A stretch of DNA of 21,429 nucleotides from GWA1-39-11 sp964640435 (GCA_964640435.1 CAZXFJ010000016.1:1-21429), one strand, 5' to 3'. Shown: positions 6,993-14,638, counted from the first letter of the stretch. Translations and numbers: made by a program. The notes: generated by a model not told the origin, from the sequence alone.

Positions 6993-8060
6993 TTAACTCA
7001 TTAGTTGTAGGAATATATCGGGCCTAAGAACATAGCTTCTTGCAACTTCAAGAGTTATTAGTCCTTGTTTAACAAGCGATGCAAGGGATGCTTCAAGAGA
7101 TACCATTCCAATATCTTGTGAAGTTTCAATAATAGAATCAATCAAGTGAGTTTTTGCCTCACGAATATTTGACTTTATGGCATTATTTGCAATCATAACC
7201 TCGCAAACAACTATTCTTCCTCCATCAATTTTTGGAATAAGTCTTTGTGAAATTATTCCAGCCAAAGTGTTAGCAAGCTGTGCACGAATCTGGTTTTGTT
7301 GTCCTTGCGGAAATGAATCGATAATACGATCAACTGATTGAGCAGCAGAATTTGTATGAAGCGTTGAGAAAACCAAATGTCCAGTTTCAGCAATCGTAAT
7401 AGCGGATCCAATACTTTCTGAATCTCTCATTTCACCAATCATTAAAACATCTGGGTCTTCACGTAGGGAGCTTCTGAGGGATTCTCCCCAGGAAAGCGTA
7501 TCTGATCCAAGTTCTCTTTGGGAAATAATACTACGGCCCGCAGGATAAACATATTCGATAGGGTCTTCAACTGTTACGATGTTTGCTGCTTGAGTCATAT
7601 TAATCTCATTAATAATTGATGAGATAGTTGTGGATTTTCCATGACCCGTTGGCCCAGTAACTAGAACAAATCCTTGTTTTAGTTTTGCAAAGTCATGACA
7701 AATTGCTGGTAAATGTAATTCTTCAATTGTTTTAACTTTTGGTGGCAAAAGTCTGAAGGCTGCTGCGAGTGTTCCTCTTTGGTAATAAAGATTTATTCTG
7801 AATCTTCCTTTTGCTCCATAGTCTCCTCCACCATACCCATATGAAAAATCAAGACTTCTATTTTTTGCTAAAAATTCTTTTTGTGCTGGGCTTATGATTG
7901 AGAAACATAATTCTTCGATAATCTGACTGGTTAATGTTCCTGCTGCAGTCAGGGGAATTAATTTACCATCAACGCGAAGCATTGGGGGAGTACCTGCAAC
8001 TAAATGCAAGTCTGATGCTGAAGCTTCAATTGTTTTATCAAATATTTCAGGTAGTGTCAT
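6993..8060 (-). CDS. pilT: Type IV pilus retraction ATPase PilT
   Basis: Hexameric cytoplasmic ATPase that depolymerises the pilus and powers twitching. 355 residues, normal for PilT. In order: an N-terminal PAS-like domain with ASDLHL (14-19); Walker A GPTGHGKSTT (136-145); the Asp box around VEDPIEY (164-170); Walker B DVLMIGEMRD (204-213); the His box TGHLVFSTLHT (226-236); and AIKSNIRE (294-301), matching the AIRNLIRE motif linked to retraction. The lack of a tetracysteine zinc motif separates it from PilB. Odd feature: histidine (H140) replaces the usual serine of GPTGSGKST. It lies two bases after pilB and one base before pilC. Its presence means the pilus should be retractable. Confidence 0.96.
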   Translation of the reverse strand: MTLPEIFDKTIEASASDLHLVAGTPPMLRVDGKLIPLTAAGTLTSQIIEELCFSIISPAQKEFLAKNRSLDFSYGYGGGDYGAKGRFRINLYYQRGTLAAAFRLLPPKVKTIEELHLPAICHDFAKLKQGFVLVTGPTGHGKSTTISSIINEINMTQAANIVTVEDPIEYVYPAGRSIISQRELGSDTLSWGESLRSSLREDPDVLMIGEMRDSESIGSAITIAETGHLVFSTLHTNSAAQSVDRIIDSFPQGQQNQIRAQLANTLAGIISQRLIPKIDGGRIVVCEVMIANNAIKSNIREAKTHLIDSIIETSQDIGMVSLEASLASLVKQGLITLEVARSYVLRPDIFLQLMS

Positions 8061-8062
8061 AT

Positions 8063-9856
8063 TTATTCTTGTGCAACTCTCATTACTTCATTAATTGTAG
8101 AAATTCCAGCCAAAACTTTCAAATACCCATCTTGCTGCATAGTTATCATTCCTTCTTTTTGTGCTTGTCTTTCTATTGTATTTGCATCACTCTTCTCAAG
8201 AATTAGTTTTGCAACAGTTTCGGATACTTGTAGTACTTCAAAAATTCCAACACGTCCCGAGTAACCTGAATCTCCACAATAGTCACATCCTTCTCCTTTA
8301 TATAGTACAACGTCCTCATTCTTAACTGTCATTAAACTTCCTAATGTTTTTCTAATCTCTTCAACAAGCGCCATAGGAGGTTTATATGCTTTTTTGCAAT
8401 GAGTGCAGATTTTTCTTGCAATACGCTGACCAACGATTGCATTCATAGTTGATGCAAGTAGGAAAGTTTCGGCTCCCATATCAATAAGACGTGGAAGTGC
8501 GCCAGCAGCACTTGATGTGTGAAGTGTTGAAAAGATTAAATGTCCAGTTAGGGCCGCTTGAACAGCAAGATCAGTTGTTTCTTTATCACGGATTTCTCCA
8601 ACGAGAATGATATTTGGATCCTGACGCAAAAAAGACCTAAGTCCTTCAGCAAATGTTAACCCTATGTCTGGATTTATTTGTACTTGATTTGTTCCTGCCA
8701 TTTGGTATTCGATTGGATCCTCAAGTGTCATAATATTTACACGTGTTGTGTTAAGTTTTGTCAAAACGGCATAAAGAGTTGTTGTTTTTCCAGATCCTGT
8801 AGGTCCACAGACAATAATAATTCCGTGAGGGCGAAGGATTGATGCTTCAAGAGCTTTTAGATTTGAACCTGTCATTCCAAGTTCACCAAGAGTTGGTACT
8901 CCACCCGACTTTTTCAAAAGTCTCATAACAATTTTTTCACCATAAACTATGGGAATTGTGCTTACACGAAGATCAACTTCTTCGTCTCCAAATTTAAAGT
9001 TAAAACGACCGTCTTGAGGAATTCTGTGTTCATCAATTTTCATATCAGAAAGAATTTTTATACGTGATATTACGGCTTCTTTAACAGCGGCTGGAAGAGA
9101 TAGTCTTTCATACAAAATACCATCTATTCTGTATCTGATCCTGATCCTATCCTCTTGTGGTTCAAGGTGAACATCTGAGGCACGGCTTTTAATAGCGTAT
9201 TCAAGAATTGTTGAAACTATTCTTGCAATCGGTGCTTCTTTAATAACCTGTGAGAGACTTTGCTTGTCAAATGTTTTAACTCCAAACTCTTCTGTTTCTT
9301 TAAGTGCTTCTTTAACTTCTTCTCGAAGTCCAAATGTATATTGGTTTTGAATTGTTGTAGTTATTTCTGAAGGAATTGCTTGAAAGGATGAAACATTAAG
9401 TCCTGTTTTTTGTCTTACGAATGAAATAGTTTCAAGATCCAGCGGATCAGACATTGCAATTGAAAGAGTTTTACGGTCCTTGTCATAGGCAAAAGGAATT
9501 ATGTTAAATCTCTCAGCAAGTGATTTTGGTATGAAGCTTAGTGCTTCTGGTGAAAAAGGTAAGTTTGAGATTGAGACATATGGGGTTCCAATCAGCTTTG
9601 CACGTGCTTCATAATATGCCTCTTCGCTAACAAGTTTTGAATCAAGCAAAACTTTATCAATATTTTCACCTCTATGAATCGCATCAGTCTTAATCTGATT
9701 ATATGCATCATCACTTAAAAGTTTTTCAGCATGTAATATAGCAGCTACGCTTCGTTCGGAACTTAGCTGTGGTTGTTGACCAACTGGAGGACTCTGTGGC
9801 GGAGTAGTTGTTACAGGTTTTGGTGCCTCTGTATTATTTGGTTGGACAGGGTTCAT
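8063..9856 (-). CDS. pilB: Type IV pilus extension ATPase PilB (GspE family)
   Basis: Hexameric motor that drives pilus polymerisation at the inner membrane. 597 residues. Residues 1-33 are a proline/glutamine/threonine-rich tail. An MshEN/GspE N-terminal domain follows (about 34-180; regulatory, and c-di-GMP binding in some relatives). Then come ASDVHLEP (226-233), Walker A GPTGSGKTT (351-359), the Asp box TLEDPIEY (377-384), Walker B NIILVGEIRD (415-424), the His box TGHLIFSTLHT (437-447) and the tetracysteine zinc site C484/C487/C524/C527, diagnostic of PilB/GspE as opposed to PilT. First gene of pilB-pilT-pilC. Its upstream region is shared with the divergent delta'-like gene. The ATG at 9856 has no Shine-Dalgarno. 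Confidence 0.96.
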   Translation of the reverse strand: MNPVQPNNTEAPKPVTTTPPQSPPVGQQPQLSSERSVAAILHAEKLLSDDAYNQIKTDAIHRGENIDKVLLDSKLVSEEAYYEARAKLIGTPYVSISNLPFSPEALSFIPKSLAERFNIIPFAYDKDRKTLSIAMSDPLDLETISFVRQKTGLNVSSFQAIPSEITTTIQNQYTFGLREEVKEALKETEEFGVKTFDKQSLSQVIKEAPIARIVSTILEYAIKSRASDVHLEPQEDRIRIRYRIDGILYERLSLPAAVKEAVISRIKILSDMKIDEHRIPQDGRFNFKFGDEEVDLRVSTIPIVYGEKIVMRLLKKSGGVPTLGELGMTGSNLKALEASILRPHGIIIVCGPTGSGKTTTLYAVLTKLNTTRVNIMTLEDPIEYQMAGTNQVQINPDIGLTFAEGLRSFLRQDPNIILVGEIRDKETTDLAVQAALTGHLIFSTLHTSSAAGALPRLIDMGAETFLLASTMNAIVGQRIARKICTHCKKAYKPPMALVEEIRKTLGSLMTVKNEDVVLYKGEGCDYCGDSGYSGRVGIFEVLQVSETVAKLILEKSDANTIERQAQKEGMITMQQDGYLKVLAGISTINEVMRVAQE

Positions 9857-9884
9857 AAATTAAAACAACTTGCGCTTGAGTTTG

Positions 9885-9912
9885 TTTATAAACACAAAAA
9901 TCAACGCTTCAA
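9885..9912 (-). promoter_or_regulatory. Candidate pilBTC promoter
   Basis: Minus strand TTGAAG (9907-9912), 16-base spacer, TATAAA (9885-9890); the -10 ends 28 bases before the pilB ATG. The -35 lies inside a short inverted repeat. This is the only promoter in the window with a leader longer than about 12 bases, and the leader has no visible Shine-Dalgarno, so the call is moderate. Confidence 0.45.
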
Positions 9913-9920
9913 AAGCGCTT
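9905..9920. repeat. Short inverted repeat in the pilB / delta'-like divergent promoter region
   Basis: CGCTT (9905-9909), a 3-base centre, then AAGCG (9913-9917). It overlaps the perfect 8-base palindrome AAGCGCTT (9913-9920). It covers the -35 side of the putative pilB promoter and lies upstream of the divergent -10, a plausible regulator site. It is short enough to be chance. Confidence 0.3.
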
Positions 9921-9950
9921 GTTGCTATACCTTAATCGTACGTGATTGTT

Positions 9951-9959
9951 TGTTATAAT
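9951..9959 (+). promoter_or_regulatory. Extended -10 promoter of the delta'-like gene (leaderless)
   Basis: TGTTATAAT, a perfect extended -10 with TATAAT at 9954-9959. Six bases (9960-9965) separate it from the ATG at 9966, placing the expected start point on the ATG itself. It decides the gene start, because the in-frame GTG at 9942 would lie upstream of the promoter. Confidence 0.65.
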
Positions 9960-9965
9960 GTCAAT

Positions 9966-10607
9966 ATGAAAGGGGCACAAATATTAGTAGGTGACACTGA
10001 AGGAAAAAATTCCTATGTAGATTCTCTTATAAATGAAAACAAAATCCCCTCATACTATGTTAAGAGATACGAAGACACATTAAAAATTGCTGAAGCAAGA
10101 TTGTTAATTAAAGAGTTATCTCAAAAAATTGAAGAAGATAAATTTAGATTATTTATTTTTGAAAAATCACCAACAATTGAAGCTCAAAACTCTCTTTTAA
10201 AAACACTAGAAGAGCTTGATAAAAATAGCATTTTTATTTTTATGGATGATAATCTGTTGCCTACTATTACTTCTCGAAGTTTTGTAATAAATCTTGGAAA
10301 CTTAAAAAATAAACTTGTTGTTTCAGAATCTGACTTAATTCTTGTGGATAAATATTTATTAAAAAGTAAAAGCTTAACAGACAGACTTTTATTTGTAGAT
10401 AGTTTTTTTATTGAAAAAAGAAATGATTACGTTGGTGAACTAATACTTCTCTTAAGAAATTTTTTGTTAAATTCGAGAGAATTGAGTATTTCATTTCTGC
10501 AAACAATTAGGGATCTTTCGGAAGTCTACCCTCTTGTTAAAAATAATAATTTATCAGCACGGCTTGTTTGTGAGCGTGTATTGTTAGAAAACTTTCGGAA
10601 AGATTAA
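9966..10607 (+). CDS. holB: DNA polymerase III delta'-like clamp-loader subunit (short)
   Basis: Probable subunit of the sliding-clamp loader. 213 residues from the ATG at 9966, much shorter than typical delta' (about 300-330). Supporting motifs: TIEAQNSLLKTLEE (residues 70-83), the classic delta'/tau segment before sensor 1, and LLPTITSRS (97-105), corresponding to the LLPTIxSRC arginine-finger motif. The C-terminal helices (about 135-213) include NLSARLVCERVLLENF, similar to the clamp-loader collar. The N-terminal GDTEGKNS (9-16) is a broken P-loop, in line with delta' being non-catalytic. No zinc-binding cysteines. An alternative GTG start at 9942 is rejected because the -10 box lies inside that extension. 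Divergent from pilB and not otherwise linked to the pilus genes. The symbol is by family resemblance. Confidence 0.7.
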   Translation: MKGAQILVGDTEGKNSYVDSLINENKIPSYYVKRYEDTLKIAEARLLIKELSQKIEEDKFRLFIFEKSPTIEAQNSLLKTLEELDKNSIFIFMDDNLLPTITSRSFVINLGNLKNKLVVSESDLILVDKYLLKSKSLTDRLLFVDSFFIEKRNDYVGELILLLRNFLLNSRELSISFLQTIRDLSEVYPLVKNNNLSARLVCERVLLENFRKD

Positions 10608-10625
10608 CAAACTATAATTGGGGTA

Positions 10626-10653
10626 TTGACAAGCATTTTACAAAGTGTATATC
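10626..10653 (+). promoter_or_regulatory. Major-pilin promoter (leaderless)
   Basis: A consensus TTGACA (10626-10631), 16-base spacer and TATATC (10648-10653), ending 6 bases before the ATG at 10660. An alternative -10, TATCAT (10650-10655, 18-base spacer), would suit the second ATG at 10666. Either way the leader is 0-4 bases. One of the two perfect -35 hexamers in the window, as expected for an abundant product. Confidence 0.6.
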
Positions 10654-10659
10654 ATAATT

Positions 10660-11151
10660 ATGAACATGAAAACTGCCCTTAACCAAATTAAACAAAAAGC
10701 CGGTTTCACATTAATCGAGCTTCTAGTTGTTATTGCAATCATCGGAGTTTTAGCAGGAGTTTTGGTTGTCGTTATTGATCCACTAGACAAAATCCGTTCA
10801 GCAAATGATTCAGGAGTAATAAGTACTATTACACAAATTGGAAAAGCAAATGATTCATATGGTGCAAACCACAACAATTCTTATGTTGGTGGTACATTTG
10901 CAAATTCAGTAACTGATCTTAACTCTTCAGGTGAAACAAAGTACACAGCGCTTACCGCTCCAACAGGTTATACCTACACATACTTACCTAATCCTGCTGC
11001 TTGTACAACAGCTGCAGGTACCTGTACAGCATATGTCTATTACACAAACTTGCTCTCAAAGAGATACACAAGCACACCATACTATGTTTATGCAAATGGA
11101 AAAGGTTGTTTCAATGCAGCAGCTCCAACACTAGCATTCAACTGTCCATAA
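10660..11151 (+). CDS. pilA: Type IV prepilin, candidate major pilin
   Basis: 163-residue prepilin: leader MNMKTALNQIKQKAG (or from M3) with cleavage after G15, then FTLIELLVVIAIIGVLAGVLVVVIDP, with Phe+1 and Glu+5 of the mature protein. A globular domain rich in T, A, Y, N and G carries four cysteines (in ACTTAAGTCTAY, GKGCF and FNCP) that could form disulfides. The short hydrophilic C-terminus ends FNCP. It is the only pilin in the cluster with a perfect -35 directly upstream and a strong intrinsic terminator directly downstream, so it is a separately transcribed single gene. That is the basis for calling it the major subunit; this is inference. An upstream in-frame GTG at 10645 is rejected because the -10 lies within it. 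Confidence 0.85.
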   Translation: MNMKTALNQIKQKAGFTLIELLVVIAIIGVLAGVLVVVIDPLDKIRSANDSGVISTITQIGKANDSYGANHNNSYVGGTFANSVTDLNSSGETKYTALTAPTGYTYTYLPNPAACTTAAGTCTAYVYYTNLLSKRYTSTPYYVYANGKGCFNAAAPTLAFNCP

Positions 11152-11174
11152 TAAGCAGTATCGTCTAATAACTT

Positions 11175-11195
11175 AAGGGCTTCGGCCCTTTTTTT
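11175..11195 (+). terminator. Intrinsic terminator after the pilin gene
   Basis: AAGGGC (11175-11180), loop TTCG, GCCCTT (11185-11190), then five more Ts. The C(UUCG)G tetraloop is exceptionally stable. This is the only textbook rho-independent terminator in the window, and it isolates the pilin transcript from pilD. Confidence 0.92.
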
Positions 11196-11207
11196 ATTGC
11201 TATTTTC

Positions 11208-11236
11208 TTTACATTAGGCTTTAAATTTAATACACT
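11208..11236 (+). promoter_or_regulatory. pilD promoter (near-leaderless)
   Basis: TTTACA (11208-11213), exactly 17 bases, TACACT (11231-11236), then 8 bases to the GTG at 11245. This predicts a leader of about 2 bases and supports GTG as the true start of pilD. Confidence 0.55.
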
Positions 11237-11244
11237 TTTCTTTA

Positions 11245-12006
11245 GTGGAATTTATCTTTTCGTCTCTAATTATTTTTGTTCTGGGTGTGGTGTTTGGTAG
11301 CTTTCTTTGTGTATGTGTTGATAGATTGCCAAAAGGATTATCAGTTATTCACGGTCATTCAATGTGTGACCATTGTGGAAAAACTTTAGGCCCTAAACAA
11401 CTTATTCCAATAGTTTCATACCTAGCGCTTTTTGGTAAATGTGCTTTTTGTCATGCAAAGATCCCACCACACATTTTTCTAATTGAAACTTTTGGAGGAA
11501 TAATTGCGCTTTCTCTTTTCATTTATTCAACTTATATAGGGTTATCTCTATTTGAATTTTTCCTTCTTACGGTCGTTATGTTTTCTCTTCTGGGTATATT
11601 TATGGCAGATGTTTATTACGGAATTATTCCTGATGAGTTTTTAGTTGCGATGGGTGCCTCATCTCTTTTAATGTTTTTTATATATCCAGCAAATTTAGTT
11701 TCAAATGTTATAAGCGGTGTTGTTGCCTTTGGCTTATTTTTTGCTCTTTTTGCTGCTACTCGCGGAAGAGGTATGGGTTTTGGTGATGTGAAATTTGCAG
11801 GAGTAATTGGATTATTTCTGGGATTTCCAAATATTATTGTTGGTCTTTATGCTGCATTCTTGACAGGTGCTGGAATTTCTTTAATACTAATAGTGAGTGG
11901 CAAAAAGAAATTGAAAGGGGATACTATTCCTTTCGGTCCATTTTTAGTTATCGGTACAATTATCGCATATTTTTTTGGACAAAATATTTTTAGCTATTTT
12001 ATTTGA
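11245..12006 (+). CDS. pilD: Prepilin peptidase / N-methyltransferase PilD
   Basis: Polytopic aspartyl protease that removes prepilin leaders after glycine and usually methylates the new N-terminus. 253 residues. GVVFGSFLCVCVDRLP opens the protein. The cytoplasmic N-terminal domain has two CxxC pairs (C41/C44 and C66/C69). Catalytic aspartates are D122 in ADVYYGIIPDE and D181 in the GFGD motif (GMGFGDVKFAG). About seven hydrophobic helices complete the A24 peptidase fold. The start is GTG at 11245, chosen because promoter spacing leaves no room upstream and the sequence begins at the family's usual first helix. The stop TGA overlaps the ATG of the next pilin, so the peptidase and at least one substrate are co-expressed. 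It should process all seven prepilin-like proteins here. Confidence 0.95.
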   Translation: MEFIFSSLIIFVLGVVFGSFLCVCVDRLPKGLSVIHGHSMCDHCGKTLGPKQLIPIVSYLALFGKCAFCHAKIPPHIFLIETFGGIIALSLFIYSTYIGLSLFEFFLLTVVMFSLLGIFMADVYYGIIPDEFLVAMGASSLLMFFIYPANLVSNVISGVVAFGLFFALFAATRGRGMGFGDVKFAGVIGLFLGFPNIIVGLYAAFLTGAGISLILIVSGKKKLKGDTIPFGPFLVIGTIIAYFFGQNIFSYFI

Positions 12007-12533
12007 TGAAAAATAAACTTGGATTTACACTAGTTGAGTTACTTGTCATAATGGCGATAATTGGAATACTTGCTGGTGCTACAATTACTTTTTTAAATCC
12101 ACTTGGGCAATTTCAAAAAGAGCGCGATGCACAAAGGAAAAGCGATCTAGCACAAACGCAACGCGCTTTGGAGACATATTATAACGACTATGGAAAATAT
12201 CCTGCTGGTAACACACTTAGTACATCTGCAAGCTATATAGTTGATAATGGAAATCATGATTGGGGTACAACTTGGTCTCCATATATAAGTTCACTTCCAA
12301 AAGACCCCCAAGCAAACCAGAAATACAGATATTTTGTATCTACAGACAGACAGCAGTACTGGATATATGCTCATCTTGAGCGACCAAGTGACCCTGCTGT
12401 TTGTGTTGCTGGTGGGACAACAGCATGTACTGGAGCGAATACAGTTGTTGGGAATCTTGCTACATATCCATGCGGTGACACTTCTTCTGAAGTTTGTAAT
12501 TTCGGTGTCTCAAGTCCAAATGTGAGCCCTTAA
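12006..12533 (+). CDS. Type IV pilin / GspG-like pseudopilin
   Basis: 175 residues from the ATG at 12006, which overlaps the pilD stop (TGATG). Short leader MKNKLG, then FTLVELLVIMAIIGILAGATITFLNP with Glu+5. The helix continues with RDAQRKSDLAQTQRALETYYNDYGKYP (about 37-63), the GspG/PilE-type signature in which the alpha1 spine leads to a YxxxxGxYP turn. The C-terminal domain has PxxP and WxY elements (SSLPKDPQANQKYRY, QQYWIYAHLE), matching the minor-pilin fold found repeatedly in CPR genomes, and four cysteines near the end. A TTG in front at 12003 is not preferred. It may be a minor or alternative pilin; the exact role is not clear from sequence. Confidence 0.88.
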   Translation: MKNKLGFTLVELLVIMAIIGILAGATITFLNPLGQFQKERDAQRKSDLAQTQRALETYYNDYGKYPAGNTLSTSASYIVDNGNHDWGTTWSPYISSLPKDPQANQKYRYFVSTDRQQYWIYAHLERPSDPAVCVAGGTTACTGANTVVGNLATYPCGDTSSEVCNFGVSSPNVSP

Positions 12534-12536
12534 AAA

Positions 12537-12565
12537 TTGATTATTAGTTCGGTTTTCTTTATTAT
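12537..12565 (+). promoter_or_regulatory. Promoter of the second pilin group (leaderless)
   Basis: TTGATT (12537-12542), exactly 17 bases, TATTAT (12560-12565), then exactly 6 bases to the ATG at 12572. Both hexamers and the spacing are good, and the geometry places the start point on the ATG. Confidence 0.65.
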
Positions 12566-12571
12566 TTAATT

Positions 12572-13063
12572 ATGGCTGCCCGTTTTAATTTTAACTTTTC
12601 TAAAAAAAGTGGATTCACTCTAATTGAACTTTTAGTTGTTATCGCCATAATTTCAGCGCTTGCCACACTTCTCACTTCAAATTTTGTAGGAATAAGGCAA
12701 CGTGGTCGTGATGCGCAGCGAAAGTCTGACCTTAGACAAATGCAATCAGCGCTCGAACTTTATCGAGCCGACACTGGAACCTATCCAATTACATCGGCTT
12801 TCCCTACCTGTGGAAGCACATTTCCAACAAGTGGAACCACAATATATATGAAGAAAATTCCTTGCGATCCTACAACCGCAACAAGCTATGTTTATACTGC
12901 TACTCCATCAGGATGCGATAATTCGGCGACGTTCTGTACTGGTTACACAATATATTCATGTATTGAGAATACAAAAGATACAGATTCTGACGCTAATCAA
13001 AGTAGGACACCTGCCCTTCAAAGCGGTTGTACACCGGCATCTTTCACAATTACCAATCCCTAA
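12572..13063 (+). CDS. Type IV pilin / GspG-like pseudopilin
   Basis: 163 residues. Leader MAARFNFNFSKKSG, then FTLIELLVVIAIISALATLLTSNFVGI with Glu+5. RDAQRKSDLRQMQSALELYRADTGTYP (about 48-74) is nearly the same motif as in the preceding pilin, so the two probably arose by duplication. Six cysteines in the C-terminal half (in FPTCGST, IPCDP, SGCD, FCTGY, YSCIE, SGCTP) suggest a disulfide-stabilised extracellular domain. First gene of a transcription unit running into the GspH-, GspI- and GspJ-like genes; its stop TAA overlaps the next ATG by one base. Confidence 0.88.
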   Translation: MAARFNFNFSKKSGFTLIELLVVIAIISALATLLTSNFVGIRQRGRDAQRKSDLRQMQSALELYRADTGTYPITSAFPTCGSTFPTSGTTIYMKKIPCDPTTATSYVYTATPSGCDNSATFCTGYTIYSCIENTKDTDSDANQSRTPALQSGCTPASFTITNP

Positions 13064-13587
13064 TGATGATCAAGCTTAAAAAAAATACATATGGGTTTAC
13101 CCTGGTAGAGTTGTTAGTTGTTGTATCAATGATTTCTATAATCTCAGGTCTTGGTTTTGCCTCTCTCTCTTCATATAGTAGGCAACAAACTGTAACACAA
13201 GCTGCGGAAGACATTAAACAGGATATTAATCTGGCTCGTTTTAATGCTATTTCAGCAGTTAAGCCTAGTGGGCAATGTGGCACATCTGATACGTTAACAG
13301 GCTATAGACTTGATTTTTGTCAGTACTCAACTACTCCTTGTTCAAGTGACTATCAAATTGTTGCACTTTGTGGATCTCAGCCAGTTGTTTCAAGCAAGAA
13401 TATGTTGTCCTCACTTTCCCTGACAACTGATGCTATTGCTCCATCTGAGATATGCAAGAGTATAACTTTTACAGCAAGAACTGGAGCATCGGTTGGTTTA
13501 CCCTGTAAAATAAATGTTAAAGGAACTGGATCAAAATACTTTCAGTTATCTGTAGATGAAAATGGAAATGCAACGATTCGTTTTTAA
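13063..13587 (+). CDS. GspH/FimT-like minor pseudopilin
   Basis: 174 residues from the ATG at 13063 (TAATG overlap with the previous stop; a second ATG follows at 13066). Leader MMIKLKKNTYG, then FTLVELLVVVSMISIISGLGFASL with Glu+5. QAAEDIKQDINLARFNAISAVKP (about 46-68) is the GspH/FimT signature (an alpha-helix with xxLxxxLxxARxxAI). The C-terminus KYFQLSVDENGNATIRF matches the final beta-strands of that family. An upstream in-frame start at 13027 would overlap the preceding gene and is less likely. In T2SS and type IV pili this subunit belongs to the tip-proximal minor pilin set that primes assembly. The downstream gene overlaps its end. Confidence 0.85.
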   Translation: MMIKLKKNTYGFTLVELLVVVSMISIISGLGFASLSSYSRQQTVTQAAEDIKQDINLARFNAISAVKPSGQCGTSDTLTGYRLDFCQYSTTPCSSDYQIVALCGSQPVVSSKNMLSSLSLTTDAIAPSEICKSITFTARTGASVGLPCKINVKGTGSKYFQLSVDENGNATIRF

Positions 13588-14071
13588 TAAATCAGGTCAA
13601 ACATTAATAGAAGCAACTGTGGCGCTTGCTTCTATATTGCTGACTCTTGCTGCAATTACGGTTGCCATTACGACGAGTGTAAGTAACTCAACATTTATAA
13701 AAAATCAAACAGTAGCAGCGCGTTACGCGCAACAAGGTATGGAATATATTAGGCAGTTAAGAAATAATCAGGATTCTTGTTTAACATCAAAAGGAGTTTT
13801 ACCCAATGATAAATATTGTTTCAATACTAATCTTACTTCTTGTGCTGCAACTTTTGTTGGAGGATCTTGTTCTACAATCAATGTTGCAAACGCATACAAA
13901 AGGGAGATCGAATTTACTCAGGATTCAGCTGATTGTGGAGGTGGGACAAAAGTTATTGTCGATGTATACTTTTCAAGCTCAAAATGTACATCAACCAATA
14001 CTCTTTGTCATAAATCAGAGCTTATCTCTTGCTTTGCAAAACAAGCGCCTGCTACAACGCCTGTCCTATGA
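13556..14071 (+). CDS. GspI/PilV-like minor pseudopilin
   Basis: Three in-frame ATGs (13556, 13562, 13568) open this gene inside the end of its neighbour. From the third, the leader is MQRFVFNKSG. Cleavage would follow that glycine, leaving QTLIEATVALASILLTLAAITVAIT, so the mature residue +1 is glutamine instead of phenylalanine, while Glu+5 is kept. The helix continues ...ARYAQQGMEYIRQLRNNQ, the A-x-x-Q/E-G-x-E-x-x-R element of PilV/GspI (there usually AEAGLE). Seven cysteines follow. The stop TGA overlaps the next ATG as ATGA. Its place between GspH- and GspJ-like genes supports the assignment. Confidence 0.82.
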   Translation: MKMEMQRFVFNKSGQTLIEATVALASILLTLAAITVAITTSVSNSTFIKNQTVAARYAQQGMEYIRQLRNNQDSCLTSKGVLPNDKYCFNTNLTSCAATFVGGSCSTINVANAYKREIEFTQDSADCGGGTKVIVDVYFSSSKCTSTNTLCHKSELISCFAKQAPATTPVL

Positions 14072-14616
14072 AAAAAAATAAATTAAAAGATAGAAAATTA
14101 AAATATGGTTATACGATTATTGAACTTTTAGCAGTAGTTTCAATTCTTGTTATTATTTCGGGGATAATAAGCGGAATTTTATACTCTACTCTTCGAGGAA
14201 CTGGTAAAACCAGAATTAACACTGAAATTTCACAAAACGGCGCTTACGCTCTATCTGTATTTACAAATTCTGTTGTTGATTCAGGGAGTGTTACACAAAT
14301 AAATGACGTTGATATAGACGATTGTACGGCGAGTCCCTCTGGAACCTCTATAACCCTTAAAAGACTTGATGGATCAGCAACCAATTTCGCATGTTCTGAT
14401 AATACAATTTCAAAAGATGGAGTATCTGTTGTAAATAATAATATAGTTTCAATTACCAACTGTTCTTTTACATGTAGGCAGAAAAGTGATGATCCATATT
14501 CTATTCCATCTGTCGACATTAGTTTTACCATTTCTCAAAAATCCGGTAATTTTGTAGAGCTCACGGGGACATCAACATTTAATACCTCAGTTTCTATGAG
14601 AAATTATGCCCCTTAG
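14068..14616 (+). CDS. GspJ/PilW-like minor pseudopilin
   Basis: 182 residues from the ATG at 14068, which overlaps the previous stop (ATGA); an upstream in-frame start at 14029 lies wholly inside the preceding gene and is rejected. Leader MKKNKLKDRKLKYG, then YTIIELLAVVSILVIISGIISGIL, with Tyr at +1 and Glu+5. Further on, GTGKTRINTEISQNGAYALSVFTNSVVDS and SFTISQKSGN...FNTSVSMRNYAP match the PilW/GspJ pattern, in which an N-terminal spine is followed by a helix that lies across the sheet and a C-terminal strand ending near SMRN. Likely part of the priming tip complex with the GspH-, GspI- and GspK-like proteins. No terminator follows; the next unit has its own promoter 10 bases before its ATG. 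Confidence 0.83.
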   Translation: MKKNKLKDRKLKYGYTIIELLAVVSILVIISGIISGILYSTLRGTGKTRINTEISQNGAYALSVFTNSVVDSGSVTQINDVDIDDCTASPSGTSITLKRLDGSATNFACSDNTISKDGVSVVNNNIVSITNCSFTCRQKSDDPYSIPSVDISFTISQKSGNFVELTGTSTFNTSVSMRNYAP

Positions 14617-14638
14617 TGTAAATTTTTCATAAGCATTC

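Noticed and set aside
9942..9965. Upstream GTG start extending the delta'-like protein by 8 residues
   Set aside because: A perfect TGTTATAAT promoter lies within this extension, so the transcript would begin downstream of the GTG.
10613..10618. TATAAT just after the delta'-like gene as a second pilin promoter
   Set aside because: No acceptable -35 at 16-18 bases and no TGn extension; the TTGACA-driven promoter downstream is far better placed.
10645..10659. GTG start extending the major pilin leader by 5 residues
   Set aside because: It would place the -10 hexamer inside the coding region; the ATG at 10660 or 10666 fits the promoter and normal leader length.
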